Shown here: positions 9,019 to 18,424 of the stretch, one piece after another | Layout: every line of letters starts with the position of its first letter | How positions within the stretch are numbered: the first letter of the stretch is position 1 | From: Epithemia pelagica | Taxonomy: Eukaryota > Bacillariophyta > Bacillariophyceae > Surirellales > Surirellaceae | DNA length: 64,000 nucleotides | NCBI GenBank assembly: GCA_946965045.2 | Contig: OX337235.1 | Span: 2,737,928 to 2,801,927, forward strand | Direction: 5' to 3' | Position numbers and translations under genes: made by a program | The notes under the pieces: generated by a model | Database searches by the model: none | What the model was told of the DNA's origin: nothing | Seen by the model: only the letters and a program-made list of their open reading frames with translations

Positions 9019-11976
9019 ATGTTTAAAAGGATCAAATGCCGAAGTCCCGTCTTTGATGGGAAGCACGGAAATCGACCAGAAAGTCTGAGAACACATTCCA
9101 TGACGGATCCCATTCCAAACGGCACGCACCCATCACTCAGTTCGGACGGGAAGCACGACGAATTGCAGTCAGGTATACACACGAGTAGCAGACTGATCAG
9201 CAATTCAGGTGGACGGCAAAATGCCTCAAGTTATGACAACGATCACATTCACGATGGGAGTATCAACCGAAACGACGACACAATTGACGATGGTTCTGAA
9301 GACGATTATTCGGAAGGTTCTTCCTATGAAATAGACAAGGATCGAGTGTTTATGGTGATTGAAGAAGTTCCCGAGACTCCCATACCAGCGTCACAACACC
9401 ACATTTCATCTAACCGAGAAGAGATTTTTCACATCGGAGATTTTGACAGCGACAATGAGGCTGCAAGTGTAGAAGCATCCCCTACCCAAGACCTTTCGCA
9501 GAATAGCCATATTCCTCCCCACCGTCACCTTCCAATTGGTGCCAGGAGCAATAGAAAAGTCCCCATCATCGACAAGGAAAATGGTGGTGGTGGGATATGG
9601 AGTACCTATTGGGTAGATGGTAGGAAGGAACCTGGAAGTCCTGAAGGAAAGGCAGATACTATGATCACGGAACAGGATTCCTCATACTCGCTATCTTCCT
9701 TCGATGATGATAACTCAAATTCACCAAAGATCGATGCAAACACGACTTCCTTGGGGAAACATGTTATGATTACGATTTCTTCGCATGATTCTGTCTGTAC
9801 GTCTACATCATCGCAGGACTCTGTCAAGCTTTCCTGGCTTGGCGACCTCATGGACCGTCCAGAAGAACCCAAAGATGACTTGATTCATCAGGATCAACCA
9901 AACATGACCACCAAGCAGTCTGGTCGGAAACACGAGTTGAAACGAAAGATTGACCGTTCTAAGGCGGAAGGCAGTGATCCTGTCGAACGCATAGTGATTG
10001 TAGGCTCCATGTCAGGTGACTGGGATGAACCCGTCCCTATGAAGTCATTTTCTGCTGAGAACTACTCTATTTGTTCGGATCATGATTGTAGGAGTGTTGA
10101 TGGGACAGACGAAGCCCTTGCAGCGCCTCCCCAATTGATTCGATCAGAAAATCCCGCCGGCGATGCTCCCAAATTTGAGTCACAAGACAAAGAGTCAACC
10201 ACGAAAAACGCTCTGATAACGGACTCGGAATCGTCAAATTGGGAGCTCGATGAGGATTCTCCTGAGATCGCAACTGCGTCTTTATACTTAAACCCCAGTC
10301 CTACAAAGAGTCAAGGTCATGGGAAATTTGGAATTGACGCTAGAACAAAAATCGAAAAGGAAGATGGTGAAGCCGTCCGAGAAATGAATGGAAGTGAAAG
10401 TCGAGGACAGAAAGGCGTCTTGCAATCAAGTGCTTCTTCGTCTTCGTTTGAACGTGACTTTGGTCGCGATGTGCGTACTTCAACTCCGATTCGTCCAAGC
10501 ACTCGACATTCATATTTATCGCCGATACGATCGATGAATGATGATGCCCTCCAAGCCGCTCTTCTAACACCAGTCGTAGTGAGACGGGAGTCTCTGGCTA
10601 GCGAAATAAAGTGCTCCCCGCGGTCCCAAGTTCACGAAGAAGATGAAGCGATCAAAGCAGCTGCCAGGACGCCAATACACAAACGACAAGCGTCTCTGAC
10701 CGATGCTCTGTCTCGGCCTCTGGTCAAAGATGACAAAGATGAGGACGAAGCGCTTAGACATGCATCCTTGACACCCGTTCATAAACGACAAGCTTCCTTA
10801 ACAGGAGATTCGACTTCTGTATTCCGATCATCTCTTCAAGATAAAGACGTTGTGGAGGCAGCATGTTCCACTCCTGTTGAAAAGAGGAAAGCCGCATTAA
10901 CAAATGAAGTCGCACCAATTCAAAGAAAGGCAACTCCTGAGAGCGATGACGCCCTCATGGCTGCATCTGCGACGCCTGTCATTGCTCGGCGGGAACAGTT
11001 TATTAGAGAGTCTAGTTCAATCTTTCGCAAGTCACAAGTTGACGACGCAGCGCTCCAAGCGGCTTCAAGCACACCAGTTGACTCAAGAAGAGCCTCCCTC
11101 CCTCTGGATAAGGACGCAAAACCCTCCACCCCCGAAAGGCATAATACTCTCTTGGCGTGTGCAGCACAAGCCAGTTCGCGCCGCAGGTCCCCGAGTGCTG
11201 GTCCACCATCTGCCGCCCGAAGTTCTCCTGGATCTTCGGACGCACTGGATGCAGCCTCCAAGGTTCCAGTAAACGAACGACGAGAGGCCCTGGCTCGTGG
11301 ATTCAGCCAATCGGCTTGTGCTTCCCTTCGTCTTCAAGCTGAATTAGATGCCTTAAAGCAGAAATCGCTCGTTTCGTCTCGGTGCCAGCATCGAAACCGC
11401 AGAGCACGTAATGACCGCTTGTTCTTTCGCCTGGGTCAGAAAAAAGGTGGGATGAGCGAGAAGGACTACCTCCGACTTGAGAACTTTCTCCCACATGACA
11501 GGGTTATGTACGAGTTGAAGGCAACATCAGGTCTCTATGACTTTCAAGACGAACCACCGATGAATGAAGATTTGGAAAATCTGACGCTCCGCATTTGGTT
11601 AACTTGTCCAACAGAGAAGATCTTTGAAATTGTCACTGTAACACTTCGAGCCAAAATGACTGTGGAAGAAGTTTTGGAGGAGGCTTGTTCCCTCGCCTTA
11701 GATCCTGTGTTGAGTGAGCAACAATACGTCAGTCTATGTAACAAGAAGCATGAGATGGTCAACTCACCCAAGTCTGTCGCGCCTTTGGTCAATGGCACGT
11801 CATCATCGAAACGTCACTTAACCCTTATGGCAGTGCCATTCGGATCCACAGCGGCGCTGGTAAGGGCAATCCGACGAGTACTAGAGAAAACAGATCGAGT
11901 GAAGCGCGCCCTGACGAAGCGTGAACGGGACCCACTTAGTATGAGCAACGGGAAAAAGAGTCGAGAGTGGGTCTAA
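9019..11976 (+). CDS. 985-residue acidic/Ser-rich protein with seven R-R-x-S-type repeats
   Basis: Single exon, ATG 9019 in an A-rich context. Residues 1-500 are acidic and Ser-rich and look disordered. Residues about 505-760 hold seven diverged copies of a unit of about 30-40 residues whose core is D-D/E-A-L-x-A-A-x-x-T-P-V-x-x-R-R-x-S-L, for example DALQAALLTPVVVRRESL, DEALRHASLTPVHKRQASL and DAALQAASSTPVDSRRASL. Most cores carry R-R/K-x-S or K-R-x-S, the consensus for PKA and related AGC kinases; the third and last copies have Ala in place of Ser. Residues about 830-985 are a more globular C-terminus (LTLRIWLTCPTEKIFEIVTV onward) that I do not recognise. It may be a phosphoprotein scaffold; function unknown. 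Confidence 0.75.
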   Translation: MFKRIKCRSPVFDGKHGNRPESLRTHSMTDPIPNGTHPSLSSDGKHDELQSGIHTSSRLISNSGGRQNASSYDNDHIHDGSINRNDDTIDDGSEDDYSEGSSYEIDKDRVFMVIEEVPETPIPASQHHISSNREEIFHIGDFDSDNEAASVEASPTQDLSQNSHIPPHRHLPIGARSNRKVPIIDKENGGGGIWSTYWVDGRKEPGSPEGKADTMITEQDSSYSLSSFDDDNSNSPKIDANTTSLGKHVMITISSHDSVCTSTSSQDSVKLSWLGDLMDRPEEPKDDLIHQDQPNMTTKQSGRKHELKRKIDRSKAEGSDPVERIVIVGSMSGDWDEPVPMKSFSAENYSICSDHDCRSVDGTDEALAAPPQLIRSENPAGDAPKFESQDKESTTKNALITDSESSNWELDEDSPEIATASLYLNPSPTKSQGHGKFGIDARTKIEKEDGEAVREMNGSESRGQKGVLQSSASSSSFERDFGRDVRTSTPIRPSTRHSYLSPIRSMNDDALQAALLTPVVVRRESLASEIKCSPRSQVHEEDEAIKAAARTPIHKRQASLTDALSRPLVKDDKDEDEALRHASLTPVHKRQASLTGDSTSVFRSSLQDKDVVEAACSTPVEKRKAALTNEVAPIQRKATPESDDALMAASATPVIARREQFIRESSSIFRKSQVDDAALQAASSTPVDSRRASLPLDKDAKPSTPERHNTLLACAAQASSRRRSPSAGPPSAARSSPGSSDALDAASKVPVNERREALARGFSQSACASLRLQAELDALKQKSLVSSRCQHRNRRARNDRLFFRLGQKKGGMSEKDYLRLENFLPHDRVMYELKATSGLYDFQDEPPMNEDLENLTLRIWLTCPTEKIFEIVTVTLRAKMTVEEVLEEACSLALDPVLSEQQYVSLCNKKHEMVNSPKSVAPLVNGTSSSKRHLTLMAVPFGSTAALVRAIRRVLEKTDRVKRALTKRERDPLSMSNGKKSREWV

Positions 11977-12409
11977 TGGACAACTCTGATCGTCGTTCTT
12001 TTCACAAGTTGAGGGTTTCTCATATCGGGAAACCAGCGGATTGTTAGTAGCTAATAGCTAAGGCTGAACTGGTCCTGATCAAAGCAACATCATAGATATA
12101 CATGAGTATCTTTTATCAATTCTTATCTCATTTCTCAGTAAGTAGGTTACCAGATACCAGACACTTACTCTTAGGAGTAGCTTCTCACTTTAGCTAGAGC
12201 TAGAGAGTGCCTAGCGGGCCTAACAGCAGCACTCAGCGATGTATGCATGCAGCGGGACTGCATTGTCTTTTCGGGAGTCGTCTGACCGATGAGAAGAAAC
12301 GTCAGCGTTTTTCTTCCACGCAGTTTGCAAAAACTGCAACGGAAGACGGGACGGACACAAAAAGGAACCAGACTGGTTTTAACATTATCAATTATCATCC
12401 CTTGGATAA
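11977..12409. other. Intergenic stretch
   Basis: 433 bases between two plus-strand genes. Nothing recognisable beyond short open frames that look spurious. Confidence 0.4.
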
Positions 12410-13900
12410 ATGGTCAAGATGAAATATCTGTGGTACTATACGCTCCTTTTACCTATCAATACACACAACTTTTGCAATGGCTTCACCGTTATCGGCCCAG
12501 GGACGCATCACTGTTGCTCCTGGAGGCCGTTGTTCATGGTGTTTGACGGCGACATGGCCCAAGCAAATGGCCTTGGCGGATATCCTCACAATACGACAGA
12601 CGGCCTTTCTTCAAGACCCAAAGGGCGAAGTGCCTCGTTCGCACGTTCACAAAGTATCGATACCCTGGAAACTTGGTCCCCTTCCGCTTTGGATGATATG
12701 GGGAGACGTGATATTACAACACAACGCATTGGAAACACATATAAACAAAACCAACAACGAGTTTCATTTCGTGATAATCAAGACGAACCAAGCCAGGTTG
12801 TAATGGAAAGGTCATTGGGATCTGTTGAACAAGATGCTCAGCGAACACGGTTGTTGAACGAGCGTTTTTATGCGAGAAAAGATTCTTTTGAACCTGAAAA
12901 TCTTCGGAGGCCACCTGGTCTTGAAGACCTGTCCTCAGCGAGCGAAACAGGGAATTGGGCAGACAAGTTCTGGATCACCCTCCCGGCTCGTTTCTTCACC
13001 TTTGGGGTGGCTTATCTCGTCTTTCCTTACATAATGTCTATGTTGGATCGTTTTGTCACAATGGCACCCGATCAATTGGATGAGATCACCAGCCGGTTTG
13101 GACCCGGTATCGCCATTCTTTACGGTACATTCACATCCCTGACAATATCAATTCTGTACCAAAGGCAGAAGTCAATACAGGAAACTGTCGCCACGGAAGC
13201 ATCGCTTCTGTCATTAATATTGAGAAGCGTCCTCTCGCTGTTTCGAGGTGATACGGATCGGACGATTCAAGCCGGCCAAGCTGTGGCGGACCAAGTTCGC
13301 ACATTAGTGAAGTCAGGACGTGGAGTGGAATTGATGCAGATTATGCATACTGATCCTTATTCACGATTGTTTGAATTGGTCGATGACTTTGCCAACAACG
13401 TTTCTGATCCTGAATTCGGCCGGAAGGACTCGTTGATTGGGTATTGTCGAGACACATTTCGAGAACTCACCAAAGTGAGAGCCGTTCGACTCGCCGAAGA
13501 GGCGCGTGCGCTACCACCTACCCACTTTTTGATCCTCAATGCCTTGACATCCCTCATCCTTCTCGCATACTGCGTGAATACACTCCCCACACTCGATCGT
13601 ATTGGGGAACCTCCCAGTGAGAGCTCACTGATATTTGGCCTCTTGACGACAGTGTATATATTGTTTTACAATTTCGCAGACGACCTCAACAACCCATTTG
13701 AAGGCGTGTATCAAATCCGTCGAAGCACAGCAGCCAGTCATTTATTGGAAATCAAATGGCTTATCGTGAGTGATCCATTGCTCCGAGACTCTGTGCAGTT
13801 TGAAGAAATACCAGAGCCGTTGGAGAAGACAATGGTTCTTCCTTCAGGTCTTGGCGACTGTCGATTTGATATGGATAGATTCGACGGCGTCTCCAGCTAA
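12410..13900 (+). CDS. DUF4239 (bestrophin-like) membrane protein
   Basis: Up to 496 residues from ATG 12410. Four hydrophobic segments are visible: about residues 187-206 (FFTFGVAYLVFPYIM), 224-242 (GIAILYGTFTSLTISILY), 375-395 (FLILNALTSLILLAYCV) and 405-425 (LIFGLLTTVYILFYN). The tail NFADDLNNPFEGVYQIRR is the conserved C-terminal D-x-x-x-P-F-x-G block of the DUF4239 family, which is distantly like bestrophin anion channels. The central region LVDDFANN and the tryptic-rich cytosolic loop also suit the family. The start is uncertain: ATGs at 12410, 12419 and 12539 are in frame, and the first two give a hydrophobic N-terminus (MKYLWYYTLLLPINTHN) that could be a signal peptide. Function in diatoms is unknown; ion transport is an inference. 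Confidence 0.75.
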   Translation: MVKMKYLWYYTLLLPINTHNFCNGFTVIGPGTHHCCSWRPLFMVFDGDMAQANGLGGYPHNTTDGLSSRPKGRSASFARSQSIDTLETWSPSALDDMGRRDITTQRIGNTYKQNQQRVSFRDNQDEPSQVVMERSLGSVEQDAQRTRLLNERFYARKDSFEPENLRRPPGLEDLSSASETGNWADKFWITLPARFFTFGVAYLVFPYIMSMLDRFVTMAPDQLDEITSRFGPGIAILYGTFTSLTISILYQRQKSIQETVATEASLLSLILRSVLSLFRGDTDRTIQAGQAVADQVRTLVKSGRGVELMQIMHTDPYSRLFELVDDFANNVSDPEFGRKDSLIGYCRDTFRELTKVRAVRLAEEARALPPTHFLILNALTSLILLAYCVNTLPTLDRIGEPPSESSLIFGLLTTVYILFYNFADDLNNPFEGVYQIRRSTAASHLLEIKWLIVSDPLLRDSVQFEEIPEPLEKTMVLPSGLGDCRFDMDRFDGVSS

Positions 13901-14130
13901 ACTTGTCTCAGTGAGCTCGTTACGGTCACTGTCCACTCTTAAAAACTCTTGGACTGCTGACTGGCCCGATTTTGAGTCAATAAAAACAACAGTATTTCAT
14001 GCCAGAGCAGTGAAGTGTTTCGGAACAGATCCGACCCAACTTCTCGGGAAGAAGAGAACCCCAGTTTTCTGAAACGATATCACAGGTAGGAGTTCTCCTC
14101 TGTTGTCTGCAAGTTAGAAAAGTCTTTTTC

Positions 14131-14598
14131 CTACTTTTTGGTCATTCGCACCTTGCCTCCCACTAGCTTCAACGCCGCCAGTCCTCGTATCGTGGCCGGT
14201 CGTGCAAAGACGGTTTGGCAAGAGGGGCATGCATAGTTGGATTCCTTGTCGTTTTCAGGTCGATTCTGCAAAATTTGAGCGGAATCTTCTGCGATCCGTT
14301 CCACGAAGCACTTAATTAGATTTGACTTGGTGCCATTTTTCTTTTTGTACCGAAACAGCCGCTCTCCACACTTGGCGCAATTCACACTGACGGTTTGGTA
14401 AGAATCGACCACTGAGCCTCGCTTCGGTTTTGCCAGCCGTTTCGTCGAACTCGTATAAGGGCAATGTTTCAAGGAAGGATGAACCGTAATCTTGGGAGAC
14501 ATCGGATGGCCTATACAAAAAGCGGACAGGAAGGTTGACGAATCAAACGCTGCCAAAAAGCATAACATCAGACCTCGCGGCCACTTCCTCGCCATCAT
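14131..14598 (-). CDS. Small zinc-ribbon protein, probably plastid-targeted
   Basis: 155 residues. The N-terminus (MMARKWPRGLMLCFLAAF) is a signal peptide, followed by FLSAFCIG, close to the diatom plastid signature in which cleavage occurs before a Phe. The mature part has two Cys pairs: NCAKCG and, about 55 residues on, YACPSCQ. Together they could bind one zinc ion. The segment RLFRYKKKNGTKSNLIKCF between them and the conserved tail RPATIRGLAALKLVGGKVRMTKK resemble short proteins found across algae and plants. No enzyme residues are seen. It probably works in the chloroplast, perhaps with nucleic acid or a ribosome; the exact role is unknown. Confidence 0.65.
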   Translation of the reverse strand: MMARKWPRGLMLCFLAAFDSSTFLSAFCIGHPMSPKITVHPSLKHCPYTSSTKRLAKPKRGSVVDSYQTVSVNCAKCGERLFRYKKKNGTKSNLIKCFVERIAEDSAQILQNRPENDKESNYACPSCQTVFARPATIRGLAALKLVGGKVRMTKK

Positions 14599-14819
14599 GG
14601 TGAACGTAGCAAAAGCACGGCAGCGAGTCGAACATGCAAACGCCCTAGCGGTTTCTTTGATTTAGACCGTCTGTCCTCCGTACAACTCGATTTCCCCTCT
14701 TTCTTCCGACCAAATCTCTTCGTTTCATTTTTTCCACCAGCGTCGTCGCAAGCGGCAAGGTGCTTCTTCCAAAGCTTTCCAGTTTCAGAAAGACATAGTG
14801 TCGCATCCATAACCCGACA

Positions 14820-16650
14820 ATGATGCAAGGGGGGCAGTATCCTGGAGGGTCAGGACCCCAAGTACTTGTACTGAGTAAGTCGCCGCAATTATTTGCAGTC
14901 ATGTCGAGTCGACGCGTCTTTGGTTGCGTATGTACAATACACATAAAGTTTTAGTTCAAGACTCTAATGCTTGTTTTGTTTTGTCGTCGTAGATCAGAAA
15001 ACGCAGCGTCAGACTGGTCGACCAGCCCAACTGGCTAACATTCGGGCGGCGCGGGCTGTTGCGTCCATTATTCGGACGACATTAGGGCCTCAAAGTATGC
15101 TGAAAATGCTTCTCGATCCAATGGGAAGTATTGTGCTGACCAATGACGGCCACGCCATTTTAAGAGAAGTGGATGTTAGCCATCCGGCGGCCAAATCCAT
15201 GATTGAACTTAGTCGGGCCCAAGATGAAGAGGTTGGTGATGGTACAACATCTGTCATTGTTTTGGCAGCCGAAGTGCTTGGACAAGCCGAACCCTTTTTG
15301 CGAGAAGATAATGTCCATCCTACAGTCTTGGTTTCTGCGTACACAAAGTGTCTGGCAGCGGCTCTTGAGATCATTGAGCAACAGGCCATTACTGTAGACG
15401 TCATTTCCGACAAGGAATGGATGCAAAAGCTGGTCCAATCATCGCTTTCGACCAAGTTCAGTGGTCGATGGAACGATAAAATGGTCGAAATGGCTTTACA
15501 GGCCGTCCTCACTGTCGCACAACCCGTGGTTTCTTCTAGCCAGTCTAATGTTGGACTTTCGAATGGATCTACATCAGAAACAACCATGCAACCAATGGAA
15601 GTTGATTTGAAGCGCTATGCCAAGACGGAAAAGATTCCGGGTGGTGAAATGGAGGATTGCGAAGTGTTGCGCGGTGTCATGTTTAATAAAGATACGGTCC
15701 ATTCATCTATGCGACGTAAGATTGTGAATCCTCGAATCTTACTTCTTGACACACCGTTGGAATACAAAAAAGGAGAATCACAAACGAATATGGAAATCAC
15801 ACAGGAAGAGGATTGGAGTGCCTTGTTGAAAATGGAAGAAGAATATGTCGCCAATATATGCCAAGAGATTATTGCTGCCAAGCCTGACATTGTCATCACC
15901 GAAAAAGGAGTGAGCGATTTGGCACAGCACCATTTGGCGAAGGCGAATATCACAGCTTTCCGGCGGTTGCGCAAAACGGACAACAATCGAGTGGCCCGTG
16001 CCGTGGGTGCGACCATTGTGAGTCGGACCGATGAAATTCAAGAATCCGACATTGGGTTGGGTTGTGGTTTGTTTGAAATGCGCAAAGTCGGAAATGATTG
16101 GTTCTGCTATTTGACAGAATGTAAAGATCCCAAGGCATGTACAATTGTGCTTCGTGGTGGATCCAAGGATGTGCTGAACGAGGTTGAACGCAACTTGCAA
16201 GATGCCATGCAAGTGGTACGGAATGTCGTCCACAATCCCAAACTGGTACCAGGTGGAGGAGCGATCGAAATGGCATTGTCGGTGGCGTTGAAACGAAGAG
16301 GCCAGACTCTTCAAGGCGTCCAACAAGCACCCTTTCTGGCTGTGGCCGAAGCACTGGAAGTCATTCCAAGAACCTTGGCGCAGAATTGTGGCGTTAGTGT
16401 GATTCGGACAATCACGCAGCTACGTGCCAAGCATGCAGCAGCCTACGACCAAGCGAATGACGAGAAGGCGATGGTTCGTTGTTCTTGGGGGATCAATGGA
16501 GAAACTGGTCAACTAGCGGATATGAACGACTACGGCATTTGGGAACCAGTCAGCGTCAAGGCACAAACCATCAAAACAGCGATTGAAAGTGCCTGTATGA
16601 TTCTGCGTATTGATGATATTGTGTCTGGGTCGAAGAAACGGGAGGCCTGA
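14820..16650 (+). CDS. CCT3: CCT/TRiC chaperonin subunit gamma
   Basis: Two exons: 14820-14874 and 14993-16650, separated by a 118-nt GT-AG intron (donor GTAAGT). The joined protein is 570 residues, the usual length. Exon 1 supplies the N-terminus MMQGGQYPGGSGPQVLVL, which continues into NQKTQRQTGR, matching the VLVL-x-Q-x-T-x-R start of CCT3. The group II chaperonin ATP site is clear: TLGPQSMLKMLLDP, LTNDGHAIL and GDGTTSV. The apical part contains LAQHHLAKANITAFRRLRKTD, and the second equatorial part has GGGAIEMALS. It is one of eight subunits of the cytosolic ring that folds actin, tubulin and other proteins. The frame upstream of 14993 that reads directly through to an ATG at 14971 lacks the conserved N-terminus, so the spliced form is preferred. 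Confidence 0.95.
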
Positions 16651-16750
16651 GACAGTCCAGTAGTTTCAAAGGAAGGCATGGACTCAAAGTAGATCCTTTT
16701 AAGAGCATGCGACATGTTGGTTGTCTTGTCTAGAACAAAGCGTAGAACCT

Positions 16751-17755
16751 CTATCTCCACCATGAATTAACACTTATGGAGAAATCAAGAGACTTTGCTG
16801 AATGCCACCATTTTTCAGGGATGAACAAAATGTCTCCAGGATGAAGGGTAGCTTGTTGTGCCACAACGTGAACTGGTGGAGCTTGAGGGAAGCGCGCTCG
16901 ATCCACCTCATCCAGGTTGTGGATACTGCTGGTGTTGTATTGTTGTCCGTATTCCTCACCTGCATACAATGTATTGGGATTGACCTCTGGATGAGTGGGA
17001 TCTATGAGAATGACTCGTTTCCGCCCCACCACTTGGATCAACAAGTTGCTCAATGGATCGTAGTGCAACGGTGAAAAGGCAAAGGGTGGGCCCATCCAAA
17101 ACATGCACTGGTATTGTTTGCCTTCTCCCATGCCAAACTTGGGATCTGAGCAGAGAGTCGGAATTCTGACATCCTCCGCCAAGGCAGCAGGAAGGTCACG
17201 CTGTGCCAAGTACAAGATATGCTCACTGCTTGGCTCTGGAGGGTCATCCAAAGAATCAGCCTCGTTGTTGTCGTCGGGAACTGAAGAGGTGCCATACATA
17301 GATTCAAACATGTTCAAATATTCCACGTACTGTGAAAACGGTATGGTAACATTCTCTCCCTTATTGTAATGTCCAATCTCGACATCAAAATGCTGATCGG
17401 ATCCGATGCGGTCCGTCAGATAGTGTCGATCTTGCCAGGATTCCATGGCCTTTGTCCATTTCTCATTGGCATGCAGATATCCACCCAAAACAACTGGGGA
17501 CTCGCTTCGGAAAAACGGTTGCAAGGCGTCCACCAAGGCAGCGTCGATGGAATCGTTGCTTTGACTGTATTCGCTTTCATCCTTTTCGGAAATCTTTGGC
17601 AAATCCACGTACGAAACATCCGGTATCCGACCATGTTCCTGCAAGGATGTTGCTGTTTGGCAGAATCCCCGTTTCGTAGACGCTATAACGTCGACGTCTT
17701 TCGTCGCCCATCGACAGGGTAGAAAACGGCGTGGGAAAGGACCTCTCGATATCAT
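16751..17755 (-). CDS. JmjC/cupin-8 Fe(II)- and 2-oxoglutarate-dependent dioxygenase
   Basis: 334 residues, single exon, convergent with CCT3 with 100 bases between the stops. The C-terminal half is a JmjC (Cupin_8) fold: FAFSPLHYDPLSNLLIQVVG carries the H-x-D iron ligands near residue 230, GRKRVILIDPTH follows, and LHPGDILFIPEKWWHSAKSL carries the distal His near residue 314. A Lys in GRKRV could bind 2-oxoglutarate. The order is that of small JmjC hydroxylases such as JMJD5, JMJD7 and FIH. The N-terminus (RRFLPCRWATKDVDVI) is basic and could be a mitochondrial presequence, but this is weak. The substrate is unknown: protein hydroxylation is more likely than histone demethylation at this size. 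Confidence 0.85.
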   Translation of the reverse strand: MISRGPFPRRFLPCRWATKDVDVIASTKRGFCQTATSLQEHGRIPDVSYVDLPKISEKDESEYSQSNDSIDAALVDALQPFFRSESPVVLGGYLHANEKWTKAMESWQDRHYLTDRIGSDQHFDVEIGHYNKGENVTIPFSQYVEYLNMFESMYGTSSVPDDNNEADSLDDPPEPSSEHILYLAQRDLPAALAEDVRIPTLCSDPKFGMGEGKQYQCMFWMGPPFAFSPLHYDPLSNLLIQVVGRKRVILIDPTHPEVNPNTLYAGEEYGQQYNTSSIHNLDEVDRARFPQAPPVHVVAQQATLHPGDILFIPEKWWHSAKSLDFSISVNSWWR

Positions 17756-18150
17756 AATATATGGTATAGTCTGAGACTGAGATCAGGTCAGATGTCGATC
17801 CCGCTTGTGTTCTACACGCCATTTTCAAAATAACCCAACGTCGTTGTGAATAACCGACGGTCAGACGCATTGCAATATGCAGAATAAACCCCAGCGGTTA
17901 CGGGCAAGTATTGCAAAATACCCCCAGCGAGGGAGTTCTGAGGTACGCGAGTAAGGTACTAAGGAGCAAACCAACAGAAACGCTCGTATGCGCGCCGTCC
18001 ATCCATCATCCGCAGTCACAGTCACCACAACCAGACACGCAATCTTATTAACAATAAGGCCATTCTGGGAAAATTTCTGCGAGCGCGCATGGCTTTACTA
18101 TGAAATTCAGTCGTAAACGTACCTGGTACGCGCGTCACTTGTCACTGGGT
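17756..18150. other. Intergenic stretch with an orphan TACCCCC-type terminus
   Basis: 395 bases between the dioxygenase gene and the Harbinger element. At 17919-17943 the sequence TACCCCCAGCGAGGG, then GTT and TGAGG, resembles the right-hand terminus of the 54887-55625 element. I see no partner or target duplication for it. Confidence 0.35.
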
Positions 18151-18250
18151 CTCTACTGTAAGTCATAAACTCAAAAAAGCATAAATCCTATATTTACGTT
18201 CGGAAAACACATTTTTAGTATAAGACGATGACTGCTACTGTAAGTCATAA
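18151..18250 (+). repeat. Left terminal repeat of the Harbinger element, present twice
   Basis: CTCTACTGTAAGTCATAA at 18151-18168, and CTACTGTAAGTCATAA again at 18235-18250, in the same orientation. Either may be the true left end. Confidence 0.65.
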
Positions 18251-18424
18251 AACCTAACCAGTGTCATTCTTTGGACAACCCAACGCACGTTATAGGATAT
18301 ACACAACCATATATATGCATTGGCATGTCGCGCCATTTTCCCCCACGAAACCTCCCTCCACCTCGACACGCCTTTCGGCCTCATCGTCATCCTAACCTGT
18401 AGTAATATTTGTTGTTGTAATACC

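Noticed and set aside
15090-16354. Antisense ORFs of 130-180 codons across CCT3
   Set aside because: Shadow frames of a strongly conserved gene with biased codon use.
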